Positions 1 to 9,689 of a stretch of 37,733 nucleotides of DNA are shown piece after piece. The notes below the pieces were generated by a model. It did not search any database and was not told where the DNA came from. It worked only from the letters and a program-made list of their open reading frames with translations. Within the stretch, counting starts at the first letter, position 1, and every line of letters begins with the position of its first letter. Location: NCBI GenBank assembly GCA_015039365.1, contig WION01000517.1, forward strand, positions 1 to 37,733, read 5' to 3'. A program made the position numbers and the translations under genes. This DNA is from Amanita rubescens. Lineage: Eukaryota > Basidiomycota > Agaricomycetes > Agaricales > Amanitaceae.

Positions 1-1
1 A

Positions 2-770
2 CACAGTGGGGACACTGTTACTGGTCCGTTTGAAGGTCACACAGATTCTGTCACGTCTGTTGCGTTCTCTCCGGATGGCACCCACATCGTCTCTGGCTCA
101 GACGATCACACAATCCGACTATGGGACGCACAGAGTGGGAACATTGTTGCTGGTTCGTTTGAAGGTCACACAGATTCCGTCACATCGGTCGCGTTCTCTC
201 CGAATGGCACCCACATCGTCTCTGGCTCACGCGATCAAACAATCCGAGTATGGGATGCACACAGTGGGGACGTTTTTGCTGGTCCGTTTGAAGGTCACAC
301 AAATTCCGTCACATCGGTCGCGTTCTCTCCGAATGGCACGCGCATCGTCTCTGGCTCACGCGATCAAACAATCCGAGTATGGGACGCACACAGTGGAGAC
401 GTTTTTGCTGGTCCGTTTGAAGGTCACACAAATTCCGTCACATCGGTCGCATTCTCTCTGGATGGTACCCGCATCGTCTCTGGCTCACACGATCACACAA
501 TCCGACTATGGGACACACGCAGTGGGGACGTTGTTGCTGGTCCGTTTGAAGGTCACACAAAGTCCGTCACGTCGGTCGCGTTCTCTCCGGATGGCACCCG
601 CATCGTCTCTGGCTCATACGATCATACAATCCGAGTATGGGACGCACGCCGCAGTTGGGACGTTGTTGCCGGTCCATTTGAGGGCCAGACATCTTACGTC
701 ACGTCGGTCGCGCCCTCTCCAGATGGCACCCGCCGCATCGTCTCTGGCTCAGACGATCACACAATCCGTG
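2..770 (+). repeat. Six tandem 129-bp WD40-encoding repeats
   Basis: Units begin near 2, 131, 260, 389, 518 and 647, spaced exactly 129 bp (43 codons). The units are highly similar at nucleotide level, including synonymous positions, with changes concentrated in a few codons (for example TDS/TNS/TKS/TSY and SDD/SRD/SHD/SYD). This is the signature of concerted evolution or recent unit shuffling. The sixth unit carries two 3-bp insertions, so it is slightly longer. Confidence 0.9.
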
Positions 771-835
771 GATTAACCCATGCACAACACAACAATCACA
801 TCTTCCCCACACACCCCACCCTCTTTCACACTTAA
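2..835 (+). CDS. WD40 repeat protein, C-terminal part (5' end outside window)
   Basis: The frame starting at base 2 is open from the window edge to TAA at 833-835 and encodes six consecutive WD40 repeats of 43 residues. Each repeat has the FEGH...SVAFSPDGT..VSGS..TIR.WDA pattern, with the GH and WD dipeptides in the usual places. Such near-identical WD arrays are typical of the C-terminal sensor of fungal NACHT/NLR-type proteins (HET-E/HNWD-like, used in self/non-self or xenorecognition), but no NACHT domain is visible here, so that assignment is inference. The last repeat is odd: one extra codon near its start, a second within it, and the final WD missing. It ends TIR followed by about 20 unrelated residues, so the 3' end may be truncated or recombined. 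An overlapping open frame at 6-776 is only a by-product of the repeats. Confidence 0.85.
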   Translation, partial: HSGDTVTGPFEGHTDSVTSVAFSPDGTHIVSGSDDHTIRLWDAQSGNIVAGSFEGHTDSVTSVAFSPNGTHIVSGSRDQTIRVWDAHSGDVFAGPFEGHTNSVTSVAFSPNGTRIVSGSRDQTIRVWDAHSGDVFAGPFEGHTNSVTSVAFSLDGTRIVSGSHDHTIRLWDTRSGDVVAGPFEGHTKSVTSVAFSPDGTRIVSGSYDHTIRVWDARRSWDVVAGPFEGQTSYVTSVAPSPDGTRRIVSGSDDHTIRGLTHAQHNNHIFPTHPTLFHT

Positions 836-2630
836 AACATTTCATATTTAAGCAGGATGGATGGATAACTGTGGACAATTACCCATTCTTTTGGATATCA
901 CCTCTTTTTCGTCCCTATCTACCATTTCCAAGTAATACATTTGCTATTAGTCCCCAAGGAGGCATTTCCATTTCCTACCCTCCTCACCTTAATGTCGGCA
1001 CAAAGTGGCCTTCCTCCTTTGCTCCGCATACCTGATCCCTTAAACAAACGAAATTTATTTAGTTGTTCATGTATCATTAATATCCAAATGAGCCCGATGC
1101 AACAACAATTCTGACATTGTATGCAAGGACTGGGATATCAATCACGTTCAAGTTCCATTTCTGTGATCGCGGCTTCAGTCCATACGTCTTCCTTCCTTGG
1201 ACTATACCATCTCTAACTCATCATCAGCACCTTCAATGCCGACGTGCTTGTGGTTCATGTGAACTGCCCATATTCTTCTTGTTCACTAAAATTCTCTTAT
1301 CTCTCGCTCCTCTTTGTGCTCGGTTATTCTGCAGTGGCCGCCCATGGACGACACTCAGCCCGGCGCACTTAACCAGCCCCTTCGGCACCACACCCCAAGC
1401 CATATGATTGAGCCCAGTCCTTACCAGCCGTACGCATCATCCGTACGCAACTCCACACGAACCTTACAGCCTCTACTGCACCACTAGCTTCCGTGCGCCC
1501 CCCTACAGCATCTATACGACGCTTTGCTGCGTAATGTACACTTTTTTAGCTTAACAATTTGAGTCTCGCCACGAGGACCGTTGAAGAGACGGGCATGAAA
1601 ATTCGCCTAAAACCTTCTATGCCACCAGTAAACGGCAGTCTCGCTGCACCCGCTTCAACCAAGGACGACGAGCTTGTTGATTGTTTAGTCTTCACTCTTC
1701 AGAAAGGATGAAGTTGTAAGTGTCATACTTTAAAACAGACCGTGAACACATACTCAATGGATCGGCAATACCTTGGTGTATCCCAAGACTAGGATCGTGC
1801 ATGGCTTTAGTACCCCCTTCTACCTGGTCTGCGAAAACTTGGGACTCGTAGTATACTAATGGCACGCTTCCTCTACCTGGATACTGGGGAAGATTACCGG
1901 GTGATTTAAACCGTGAGCTTGGCGATATTCTCGCCATCGATTATGTTAATAATCATAGCTGGTATGCACGTCTTCTCGGAGAAACCATATTACGGGTTTC
2001 CACGCAGTCTCTCGATGTTGCAACAAGGCAAAGTGTTGAACTCTATTGCACTGCTATCGCGGTATATTCTTCATCGCCTGTCCACGATCTCGGATCAAGA
2101 GCGCCAGCGGCGCTGATATGTGATAGTGGTGATCATGATGGTCGTATCTAACCTGATGGCTATCATTGGCCATTGGGCGCAGACATCCCTCGCATCGCTG
2201 ATACACCGTCGTTGCGCGCATGTGGCGCCGTAGGGGCCGCCGCCCTGCAGTGATAACGTTGACGGCGTCTTGGCATCGCTAAGAATATTCGACTCAAAAC
2301 GCACACTTTGACCCTCGCAACAGAGATGAGATGATGAGTATAGTACACTGGTCGCGCGCGACGAAACACGTCGCATGGCTGTATATTTTCAAGTTATGGA
2401 TACGGCGCTGTGCATGATGTGCTAAAAACAGGGGGAAAAATGCAGTACGGTACAGATTGCAATAGATTATGCATATGGTGATGCCAGTTGTATTGTATGA
2501 AGATGAGCGGTAAGATTAGGATACATGCAGTGAGTTGTTGGGTCATAACAAATCTAGACAGAAAGAAAGAAAGAAAAAAAAATAGTGTCGTGATGTCAAT
2601 GCGAAGGAAGAAAAAAAAACGAAAAAACGA
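836..2630. other. Intergenic; includes the 3' flank of the conserved gene at 2631
   Basis: I see no supportable gene here; short open frames on both strands lack family resemblance and plausible splice structure. The part from about 2015 to 2480 is the downstream flank of the minus-strand gene ending at 2631. It is recognisably related, in inverted orientation, to about 24170-24630. A purine-rich run (AGAAAGAAAGAAAG then A-runs) lies at 2559-2583. Confidence 0.5.
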
Positions 2631-3692
2631 CTAATATCCCCGATTCTTTTTAAGATTCCTCAATGCCATGGCACGTTTTTCGGCATCCTTGATATTCCAT
2701 TCGCCATCCCAGCTTCTCTGCGGTTTCTCATCTGGATCAGGAATGGGAGCCCGGATAGATGAGAAGGGGGCTTCCTCTGGTATGCGAGGTGAAGATCGTT
2801 TCTTCCCTACACGCCTACTACCAGGAGGGGTACCAGTCCGACTCGTTTGTGCGCCGACCGTAAGGCTCCTACTCCTCTGCACAGTCGCGTTCCGTGGAGA
2901 CTGTGGGATAGGTGGCAATGGGCGCGATTTCGTCTCCTCGCCTGAGGATGTATTTCGGGAAAGAAACTGTGATGGATGTGGCGGTATGGGCCTCACGGCG
3001 AGAGGCACGGTGTTCCTCTCCGTCCCGAACGTAAATATACCGCGAGGAGTGGGCTCTGACGGTGATTTGTGGTGGTGGCGCGGGAAGACGAGTTCGGTGG
3101 GGATGTTTTCCCCTAGCGTACGTGTCAGCTTGGCCATGCGTCTGCGACGAATGTTATCCGGGCCGTCTAGGTTGAAAGAGTCCATCGTTGGAGCGGGAGA
3201 TGGAGGGATCATGCTCATCGATAAGGGCCGAGGTGGAAGAGAAAGAGGAGCAGGGACGGAGAGATTGAGTGAGGTAGACGAAGATGGTGTTAGAGTTTTT
3301 ATTACGGGTTCAGAGGCAGGCGGTGGGACAGATTGCAAGCGGAGTACCAGTAAGCGGGGAAGCTCCTTTGAGTTTCGCCTCTTATGGCCTCCAGTCGCTG
3401 CGGGCTCAATAGGCGCGGCGAAGAGGTTGTCCGAGATGTGGGTGGTGGTAACCGCTGCCAAAGAAGTTACAGAGGAGGAAGCAGAATGCGAGAATAGGGT
3501 GTTATCCCTACGTTTTGAGGGACCTGCCAGCAGGGAGTCGTGATGGTCGATAACATGAGGTGTGGCGCCGAGGACATTTCCTAGTTTTCTAGTTGACCTG
3601 AGCAGACGAGTACGCTGGTCTGGGGGAAGGTCGTTTACTGTGGGAGGGAGAGCTGCTATGGTTACGGACATGAGGAGGGCAACGGGGCACAT
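2631..3692 (-). CDS. Conserved Ser/Pro-rich protein of unknown function
   Basis: A single long exon of up to 353 codons. Two basic motifs look like fixed points of a conserved family: RTRLLRSTRKLGNVLG near residue 28 and RRRRMAKLTRTLGE near residue 184. Between them are long Ser/Pro/Thr-rich low-complexity stretches, and the C-terminus is basic (ending in KKNRGY). There is no signal peptide or transmembrane segment, and I cannot name a function. The first ATG (3692) sits inside a good donor sequence (CCAG|GTATGTG), but the upstream frame has an immediate stop. The ATG at 3671 (MSVTIAALPP) is therefore an equally likely start. A decayed inverted copy of this gene lies at 23.6-24.65 kb. The long antisense open frame 2668-3543 is a shadow. 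Confidence 0.7.
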   Translation of the reverse strand: MCPVALLMSVTIAALPPTVNDLPPDQRTRLLRSTRKLGNVLGATPHVIDHHDSLLAGPSKRRDNTLFSHSASSSVTSLAAVTTTHISDNLFAAPIEPAATGGHKRRNSKELPRLLVLRLQSVPPPASEPVIKTLTPSSSTSLNLSVPAPLSLPPRPLSMSMIPPSPAPTMDSFNLDGPDNIRRRRMAKLTRTLGENIPTELVFPRHHHKSPSEPTPRGIFTFGTERNTVPLAVRPIPPHPSQFLSRNTSSGEETKSRPLPPIPQSPRNATVQRSRSLTVGAQTSRTGTPPGSRRVGKKRSSPRIPEEAPFSSIRAPIPDPDEKPQRSWDGEWNIKDAEKRAMALRNLKKNRGY

Positions 3693-4636
3693 ACCTGGAG
3701 GCTATATTATATAGTCATGTGGCTATTCATCTTGTTCTCCATTTGTTAACGTTACGGTCACGTTAAAAGGGTTTGCCGGCATCGCCTCGCAACAATATGT
3801 AGTCAAAGTGGCTGCTTAGTTACCTTCTATCTTTGTTCGGCACCGTTGATTGTAAGGTTAATGTCCCGGCCTGTCCCGACCTCGGTCTCGGTTGATTCAA
3901 CCGTACCCGGCTACTAAGTCGCTTCACTTGAACAAGCCAGCAGTCAACCTACATTCTGACATACATATGTACATCCAGACGAAATCGCCCGGTGGCGACG
4001 GATTAGGATCTTACGTTATTCACCGTTTCACAATCTCACCATCGGACCGTGTTATGAACGTGGAATCGTATTTGGACGGTCCCACTTTTATCCATTTGCA
4101 GGAAAAGGACTTATCGCGGCCGCTATCGTAATCTCCCAACCAGCGGTTAAATCAAGTGTATCAGTTTTATGTTCCGTCCCTCGGTGTCAATTACAACCTA
4201 ATCCCGTTCAAAAGACATACGTATCATAACGATAACTGTACCAGCAACCAACAGCGCCGCGGTGAAAGAGCGGTTAGTTATTTTGAGCTTTCTGACGTGC
4301 GCGAGATAATCCAGATCGCACCGCCTTGAGTGGTACATGTCTCAATCTGGGCTTTCCTCAAGAGTGAGCTCTTGTTCCTTGCACAGATCGCCCAACGGAG
4401 GTCTGGAGCCGCCCAAGAGTCCACAGCAATCCAGGTGACGATAAAAGGTTCCATAAAGCTAGGCCCACATCAGCTTCGGAACATGGGAAATGAACGATGA
4501 CGACTAGGGTCTTGGAGACGCACTATTACGCTACGCTTGCTATGGCAGCAGGAGCGTAGCGAGGTCGGCAATAATTTTCCGTCTTTAATGATAAAAATGC
4601 TCGCATTAAAGAAAATCCAGACACGTACGGGATAGC
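3693..4636. other. Intergenic region, no gene recognised
   Basis: This lies between the start of the minus-strand conserved gene and the stop of the minus-strand methyltransferase, so it holds the promoter of one and the 3' flank of the other. A small plus-strand frame at 3892-4131 has no recognisable features. Confidence 0.4.
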
Positions 4637-5857
4637 TCAGGTCCGTCGTACAAGTATCATGGCCACGGGCCACTCGACATCTATTTCATCCAACAGACCC
4701 GATTTCCTACCAGCATCCGAAACACCTTGCCTTAGATCCTTCCAGAATCTGATGGCAATATCACCACTCTTGACCGCGCCCAACTCCACAGCCATGTCAA
4801 ACCACTTCTCCCCACCTTCCAACGCTTTCGTGTCCTCTTCTAAAAACCTTTGATCAACGGGTGCCTCCTTGTCTTGGGGATACTGCTCAAGATAGTTGTG
4901 GAGAGCACTCCACGATCGAAGGTAAGCAAGCAACTCTAACCACGTCAAAGACTTGGTCAAGATAATCGGGTTATGCTCCACTTTCGTGACAGGTGTGGCA
5001 TCCAAGTCGGCACGACGGGGCAACTGCGTCGTAGATGGTAGATTCAACGCCTCTGGCGGCGCAAGTCCCGCGAAAAAAACGCGTTCGACGTCGCCCAACC
5101 CGCAACCTGTCGGATCCGCGATCGATGACGACGAAGAAGACGAAGGAAGGATAGTGGAAGGATGAGGAACGTCCAATAGATGCCTCTCCAAGATCGTACG
5201 ACCTGGCCGCTCAAAATGCGGTCCAAGCGAAGAACTAGGGTCCGTACCCTGAGCATACTGCGTGATGGACTCAGATAAAGACGGATAAGCAGGACAATCT
5301 TATTTCAGAATAGATCTAAGAATTAGGGTGAGGGACGGCGCGGTTATGAAGGAGGAGGAGGGGGCGTACCCAAAACGCAGCACATCCACCTTTTTTCAAC
5401 ACGCGACGCGTCTCAGGCCATATTTTTGACCAATCGAACCAATGGCAAGCTTGAGCTGAGATCATGAGATCGACCGTTCCGTCTTGAATGCCGATACTGG
5501 AGAGGTCTTCCGCGCTGCCGTTTGCAAACGAGATTTTTTCTGACCAGGGAGGGGAGGAGAAGAGCGTGCGAGCAGTGGATAGCATTGTTTCGGAAGTGTC
5601 TATACCGATGATACGGCGGAATGGCATGAGGTGGCGGGTTGCTTGTCCTGCGCGTACTAAGTAAGCTACGGGTCATAATGATAACGGCATTCCTACGTAC
5701 CGGTTCCGCAACCCAAGTCAAGAGCGAGGTCAAATCCTGCACCTCCTGGAGATCGTTTGTGATAGCCTAGAATACGTTTGAAAAGTTTTCCGGGATAAGT
5801 TGGACGAGCAGAAGAGTAGATGGAGGCATTGAATGAAGCTTGAGCAAACGTCGACAT
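4637..5857 (-). CDS. Class I SAM-dependent methyltransferase (Tmt1/Crg1-like), apparent 1-nt frameshift
   Basis: Three exons on the minus strand: 5857-5701, 5647-5370 and 5315-4637, with 53- and 54-nt GT-AG introns. The start is MSTFAQASFNAS at 5857; an in-frame ATG at 5890 is less likely. Motif I reads LDLGCGTGQATRHL across the first intron and binds SAM. It is followed by IGIDTSETML (motif II acidic residue), VDLMISAQACHWFDW and VLKKGGCAAFW, the arrangement of small fungal methyltransferases related to yeast Tmt1. After the second intron the family-like text IYSEIRL continues as PAYPSLSESI only in another frame. One extra T near 5294 explains the break. The rest runs open to the TAA-type stop at 4637, and the corrected product would be about 370 aa. 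Either a recent inactivating mutation or a sequencing error; the substrate is unknown. Confidence 0.8.
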
Positions 5858-6200
5858 GTGACAATGTGACACGAGTCCGATTTCTTCCACATGGCGGGTA
5901 AAACCAAGGCTCGGTATGTCCTTGTAAAAACTCCTAGTTTGATATTTACTGAAAATTGCAGAACACTCATCGTTCGCCTAATATCGACTGCTCAAACTGG
6001 GTTTTTTTATTCCACGCAGAGATTACGGATAGGTCCCAAGTTGTCAGCGGTGAAATATGATCCAGTTGGTGAGTGGATCGTCGTTGTCGTCGTCCATATG
6101 GGTTTCTAACGTCAATGTACTAGTGAAGCGGAGGGTTTTGTTTGTTGAGAGCAAAAAGACCAAAAAAGGGTAGAATGTATTGTACAGTTGTGTAACTCTA
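5858..6200. other. Short intergenic region
   Basis: The 5' flank of the methyltransferase and 3' flank of MDM35, both on the minus strand. Nothing else is seen. Confidence 0.4.
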
Positions 6201-6546
6201 CTACGATGGAGGAGTTTGGGGTGGAGGTGGAGGTGGAGTGGTCAAGGGATATTCTTCGCGAGCTTGGGCTAATAGGTTATCCAAGCGTTTTTCTTTAACT
6301 GCATCCTGTGTCTAGTTTGAGATTACGATTGGTGGATAGGAACAATACACAAACCTGGACACATTGACGATATTGTTCCCAGACCTTTCCACATTTTGCC
6401 TGGAATTCGTCAGCTTTTTGCTTTGAAAAAGCAACTCGTTGGTCTGGTGGTACTGTTGGTTCAAGATAACCCTCGAACCAAGAATTAAAGCAAGCGTCAT
6501 ATTCTCGCTTTAGTGGTGTACATTTTGGTTTGAGACTGTCAGCCAT
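6201..6546 (-). CDS. mdm35: Mdm35/TRIAP1-like twin CX9C protein
   Basis: Two exons, 6546-6355 and 6305-6201, separated by a 49-nt GT-AG intron, encode 98 aa. Residues 9-19 (CTPLKREYDAC) and 52-62 (CGKVWEQYRQC) are the two CX9C helices, and the family sequence FNSWFEGYLEP lies between them. Family knowledge: Mdm35 is imported into the mitochondrial intermembrane space by the Mia40 disulfide relay. There it partners Ups1/Ups2 (PRELI) proteins in phosphatidic acid and phosphatidylserine transfer. The C-terminus is a short Pro-rich tail. Its start codon is only 23 bp from that of the divergent RapZ-like gene. Length and motifs fit an intact gene. Confidence 0.93.
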
Positions 6547-6569
6547 GAGTTACAAACAATAGAAAACAA
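6547..6569. promoter_or_regulatory. 23-bp head-to-head gap between MDM35 and RapZ-like start codons
   Basis: The ATG of MDM35 (minus, 6546) and of the RapZ-like gene (plus, 6570) face away from each other with 23 A-rich bases between. Core promoters and 5' leaders must therefore overlap or extend into the opposite gene. Inferred from the two gene models; transcription starts are not visible. Confidence 0.5.
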
Positions 6570-7004
6570 ATGCTTTTACGCATTACGACGTTTGGACACC
6601 GAAATGGACCTCTAGTAACACCAGAACCAGATCTCCTCTTCGATATTCGTCCTCTTCCAAATCCACCAAAAGATCTTCGAACAGAAGCTCGTCGTACAGG
6701 TCAACTCATTCATATGCAAGAATGGCTTTTCGCTCTTCCTTCAGTCAGACAACTCTTTAACGACATCAGAATCCAGATTTACCAACGTCTTCGTAAAGCG
6801 GAAGATGATGGTCTCAATTTTGTCCATGTCGGACTGGGGTGTAACTTGGGACGCAACCGTAGCGTTACCATTGCCGAGGCACTCGCTACCCTAGACTGGA
6901 ATGACTGGCAGGTCGAGGTACAACATCGAGATCGTTGTCTACCTCACGTCGGAAAGGACAGCCCGCTCACTGCCATATCTCCTTCTCGTGCGGGTTCCTT
7001 TTAA
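6570..7004 (+). CDS. RapZ C-terminal domain-like protein
   Basis: A single exon of 144 aa. It begins LLRITTFGHRNG and continues DLLFDIRPLPNPPKDLR, WLFALPSVRQLF, VHVGLGCNLGRNRSVTIAEAL and VQHRDRCLP. These match in order the C-terminal (PF22740-type) domain of bacterial RNase adapter RapZ: TSFG, DVRxLPNP, GCTGGxHRSV and HRD. The GCxxGRxRSV loop is the phosphate/RNA-binding element of that fold. The N-terminal P-loop kinase half of RapZ is absent, as in fungal stand-alone versions. The fungal role is not established as far as I know. An AATAAA lies six bases after the stop. Confidence 0.82.
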   Translation: MLLRITTFGHRNGPLVTPEPDLLFDIRPLPNPPKDLRTEARRTGQLIHMQEWLFALPSVRQLFNDIRIQIYQRLRKAEDDGLNFVHVGLGCNLGRNRSVTIAEALATLDWNDWQVEVQHRDRCLPHVGKDSPLTAISPSRAGSF

Positions 7005-7009
7005 TATTC

Positions 7010-7015
7010 AATAAA
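7010..7015 (+). terminator. AATAAA polyadenylation signal candidate
   Basis: AATAAA occurs just downstream of the TAA of the RapZ-like gene and 250 bp before the CHS7 start. The position is plausible, but the motif is only loosely conserved in basidiomycetes. Confidence 0.35.
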
Positions 7016-7264
7016 CGCAGTTAACCCAACTTTTGTAGCCTCACCTTTCATAAATGAAGCTGATACCGTTACAATAGATTAGAGTTAGTTAGTTTTACAT
7101 TACATTGTTAAGTTTTTTGTACCCTATAAAGGAACAATCACACGTGCACCGCTTCTCATCGCTGCGAGTCTCCGTCTACCGTTCGCCCACTGGTTGGACG
7201 TAAGTTACTTTTAATTCCTGATCAGAACTTTTCGTTTCAACCTTCCCCCCTTCAGCCATATACC

Positions 7265-8516
7265 ATGACTCGCTTTGGCGATTTTCAACCTCTTTGTTCA
7301 TCTACTCCCAGTTACCCTTGGTGTAATCTTTTCTATCGTCAAGTGCGCTTTTTCTCTTGCTCGACTACTATTACCAACTCCTTTCCCCCAAAGCTTCTCC
7401 GTTTATCACCTCAAACCCTCACCGGCCTCTCCAGCTCGGCAATATCTGCTCCAGTAGGCGTCAATCCACAGTGTGGAATCCCTCGCGTAGGATACGATGG
7501 TTCAATAGGCAACGTCGCCAACATCGTCGTATGCGGGATAAGCATCCTCTTTGTCAGCTACCTCATTTACCTATGTAATCGCCGCAAAGCTGCCGTCGGT
7601 GCGTGCCCAACAAACTTTTCCTCCCCCTACACTTCATTTACATAAATCCTTCACCCTAGGCCGCATCGAGCATCGCTTTTTCCTCATTCTCTACCTCCTC
7701 ACTCTACCCTTTCAACTGCTCACGACTGGCTCGTTCCTCGAACAAGGTTCAACATCCCTCGTCGTCCTCACAGCGATCCACGCTGGTTTCGTAGCTGCCT
7801 TCTTCTGGTCGTTGCTGGCCAACGCAATCGTCTCCACTCAAATTGTAGAAGACGGAACGCCAAGTAGCCTTATCGTACGTTACACCCATCGTTTCACTTC
7901 TCAAACACGTATCTCATTCTTCCGCAGCCGTTTTACTTGTTGACCATCGCTATTCTATGCGGGACTACCTACATTTCTCTCGACGTTGCTCTGGGAGTAA
8001 CTCAAACCCTTGGTGGACCTTCCAACCCAGTCCAATCAATACGGAGTATACCCTTGTTCTTCTTGACGAGTATCTGGCCCGCAGCGTGAGTACATATCAT
8101 AACATTGTTCAGGGTCCGTGCACCGCGGTCCCAATATGGAATAATGAACTTTTTGAACGCTCACGCACACGCTCTATTTTCAGTGCGACCTTTCTATATC
8201 TGGTTATCATGACGTACATCGTCCTTACTGTCCTGCAAGAAACTCGACCCATGTTTTTTTACCTCCTCGCTGCGGCTCTATTCGTGCTTTCCCAATTGGA
8301 CTATTTTTTACTCAATCGAGTGATATGTAAAGGTGCTAATGGCAAGACTGATGGGTCGTTTGTAGCCACTATTTTGGAGACAGCTGCTGTGGGTATGTTG
8401 TATCTCGCTTGGAGAAGTATAACGGAAAGTGCGTCTTGGTTTCTTTTTTTTTCCCTTTTCCGGTTTTGATTAAATCCGACGCAGGTGCATGGGAGGACGA
8501 AACGTATTTCAATTAA
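7265..8516 (+). CDS. chs7: Chs7-like chitin synthase export chaperone (7-TM)
   Basis: Exons 7265-7598, 7660-7874, 7928-8085, 8184-8428 and 8485-8516 (introns 61, 53, 98 and 56 nt) give 327 aa with every phase consistent. A 51-nt in-frame stretch at 7343-7393 (GTGCGC...AAAG) may be a further intron, giving 310 aa. The start MTRFGDF..LC....PWCNL, then GVNPQCGIPR, about seven hydrophobic segments, QIVEDGTPSSLI, TYISLDVALG and the end WEDETYFN follow the Chs7 family (PF12271). Family knowledge: an ER membrane protein needed for folding and export of class-III/IV chitin synthases to the cell surface. The gene looks complete. Confidence 0.92.
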
Positions 8517-8953
8517 CCTCTCCTCTCTGTCTCATCCTGGGTTCCCACGACGAATCGTCTATCATCTCGGCTGTATACTGCTTTTGATGCATCGACCATG
8601 TGTTCTTGTACCTCGCGCGATATTTCGTGTGTGTAGTTATGATAGTAGTGACGGTAGAATAGTAGTACAAATCCAACTCGTGCTTGTGATAACATCGACG
8701 GTCTTTGGGCCGAAATAAAATCCAAAATAAATACAAACATAAATCTCCGAGTCTCACCTTTGCAGCCTCAGCAAAAACTTAAACCAGCTCCAATTCAGAG
8801 TCCCACTTCCGTGACATCCATCGATCGTTGCTGTTGATGGCGATATAGATGGTGATGGGAACATGAGACGACAACGACCATCCCATCCCAGGGGCCAACG
8901 CAGGCCAACGCTCTTGATACTTAAGGTCGTGCGGTTCTGACCACTCGACCAGA
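8517..8953. other. CHS7 3' flank and upstream part of first secreted-protein repeat unit
   Basis: From about 8780 the sequence matches 10090 onward and 11470 onward: a GATGGTGATGGG segment, then CTTGATACTTAAGG shortly before each start codon. It is the promoter part of the tandem unit. No separate gene is seen. Confidence 0.55.
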
Positions 8954-9655
8954 ATGACCATTACATTCATCCTCGTCACCCTCTTTCTTTTCACATTTGT
9001 ACAGGGAAATCTAATCCCTGGCCCAACCGACGTTAAACGCAGCGTCCTGACGCCTCCTTTAAGTAGCTCTGAGGTGAGCTAAAGCGGTCCTCCAAGGAGC
9101 GAGCATCTGACGATAATCCCCAAGTTAGTTTTATCAAAGCGCTCTGTCATGATCGTTGCACAAATCCGGATTGTGGAGGTATAAAGTATGAGGGAGAACG
9201 TCCCTTTGCGGTGGTGGTGGGGGATGTGGATTCGTGTGTAGACAATTGTCAATTCAACCGACTTCAAGGCCTTAGTCAGAAAGTGGGCCTTGAAGAGAGG
9301 CTTGCTAGGCGGTCCCATGGCGTAAGTATCCTTTAACGTATCCAGCCCAGTAACTCATATAAATTGAAAGGAATGGGACCCCTATGTATTTTTACGTCAG
9401 ATTTGCGCCGCTCGGTGCAACTATTACCGGTGGGGGTTGGTGGGAGATCGGATGTTGATTTTTGAGGCCCAATTTTGCCAGTATGAAGAAGTCACGAGTC
9501 GTTCTAACCATGCTAAATGCAGGGAAAATTGTATGCCTCATTTTGCAAAGATTCTTGAGAGCGTACGCATAAAGAAGGAGTCGGACTCACCTGCATGCAT
9601 TGTTCGAAGGGGAGACCATATGGGACCTCACGTTAATCATAAATGTCGGACGTAA
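8954..9655 (+). CDS. Secreted Cys-rich protein, copy A (possible pseudogene)
   Basis: Exons 8954-9073, 9125-9321 and 9371-9655. Exon 1 encodes a strong signal peptide (MTITFILVTLFLFTFVQG, about residues 1-18). Exon 2 carries CHDRC and CVDNC, exon 3 CAARC and CRENC. Compared with copy B, exon 2 has lost 4 nt just after its acceptor (TTAGTTTT versus TTAGAGGCATTT), which breaks the frame if the usual donor (GTGAGC, 9074) is used. A GTAGCT donor at 9063, created by one base difference from copy B, would restore the frame. The gene is therefore either a young pseudogene or spliced differently. No known family was recognised. Confidence 0.65.
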
Positions 9656-9689
9656 TCGTAGTAATGTAGGCATCCAATCATACTGCGGT

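Noticed and set aside
6..776. Long open frame of 256 codons on the plus strand
   Set aside because: It is an out-of-frame reading of the WD40 repeats; the repeat periodicity keeps this frame open too, and frame 2 gives the clear WD40 text.
1117..1407. Small plus-strand open frame with hydrophobic stretches
   Set aside because: No family resemblance, no supporting splice sites or paralogue; most likely chance.
2668..3543. 291-codon open frame on the plus strand
   Set aside because: Antisense to the conserved minus-strand gene, Arg/Gly-rich with no motifs; the minus-strand frame has conserved text and a decayed paralogue that aligns in that frame.
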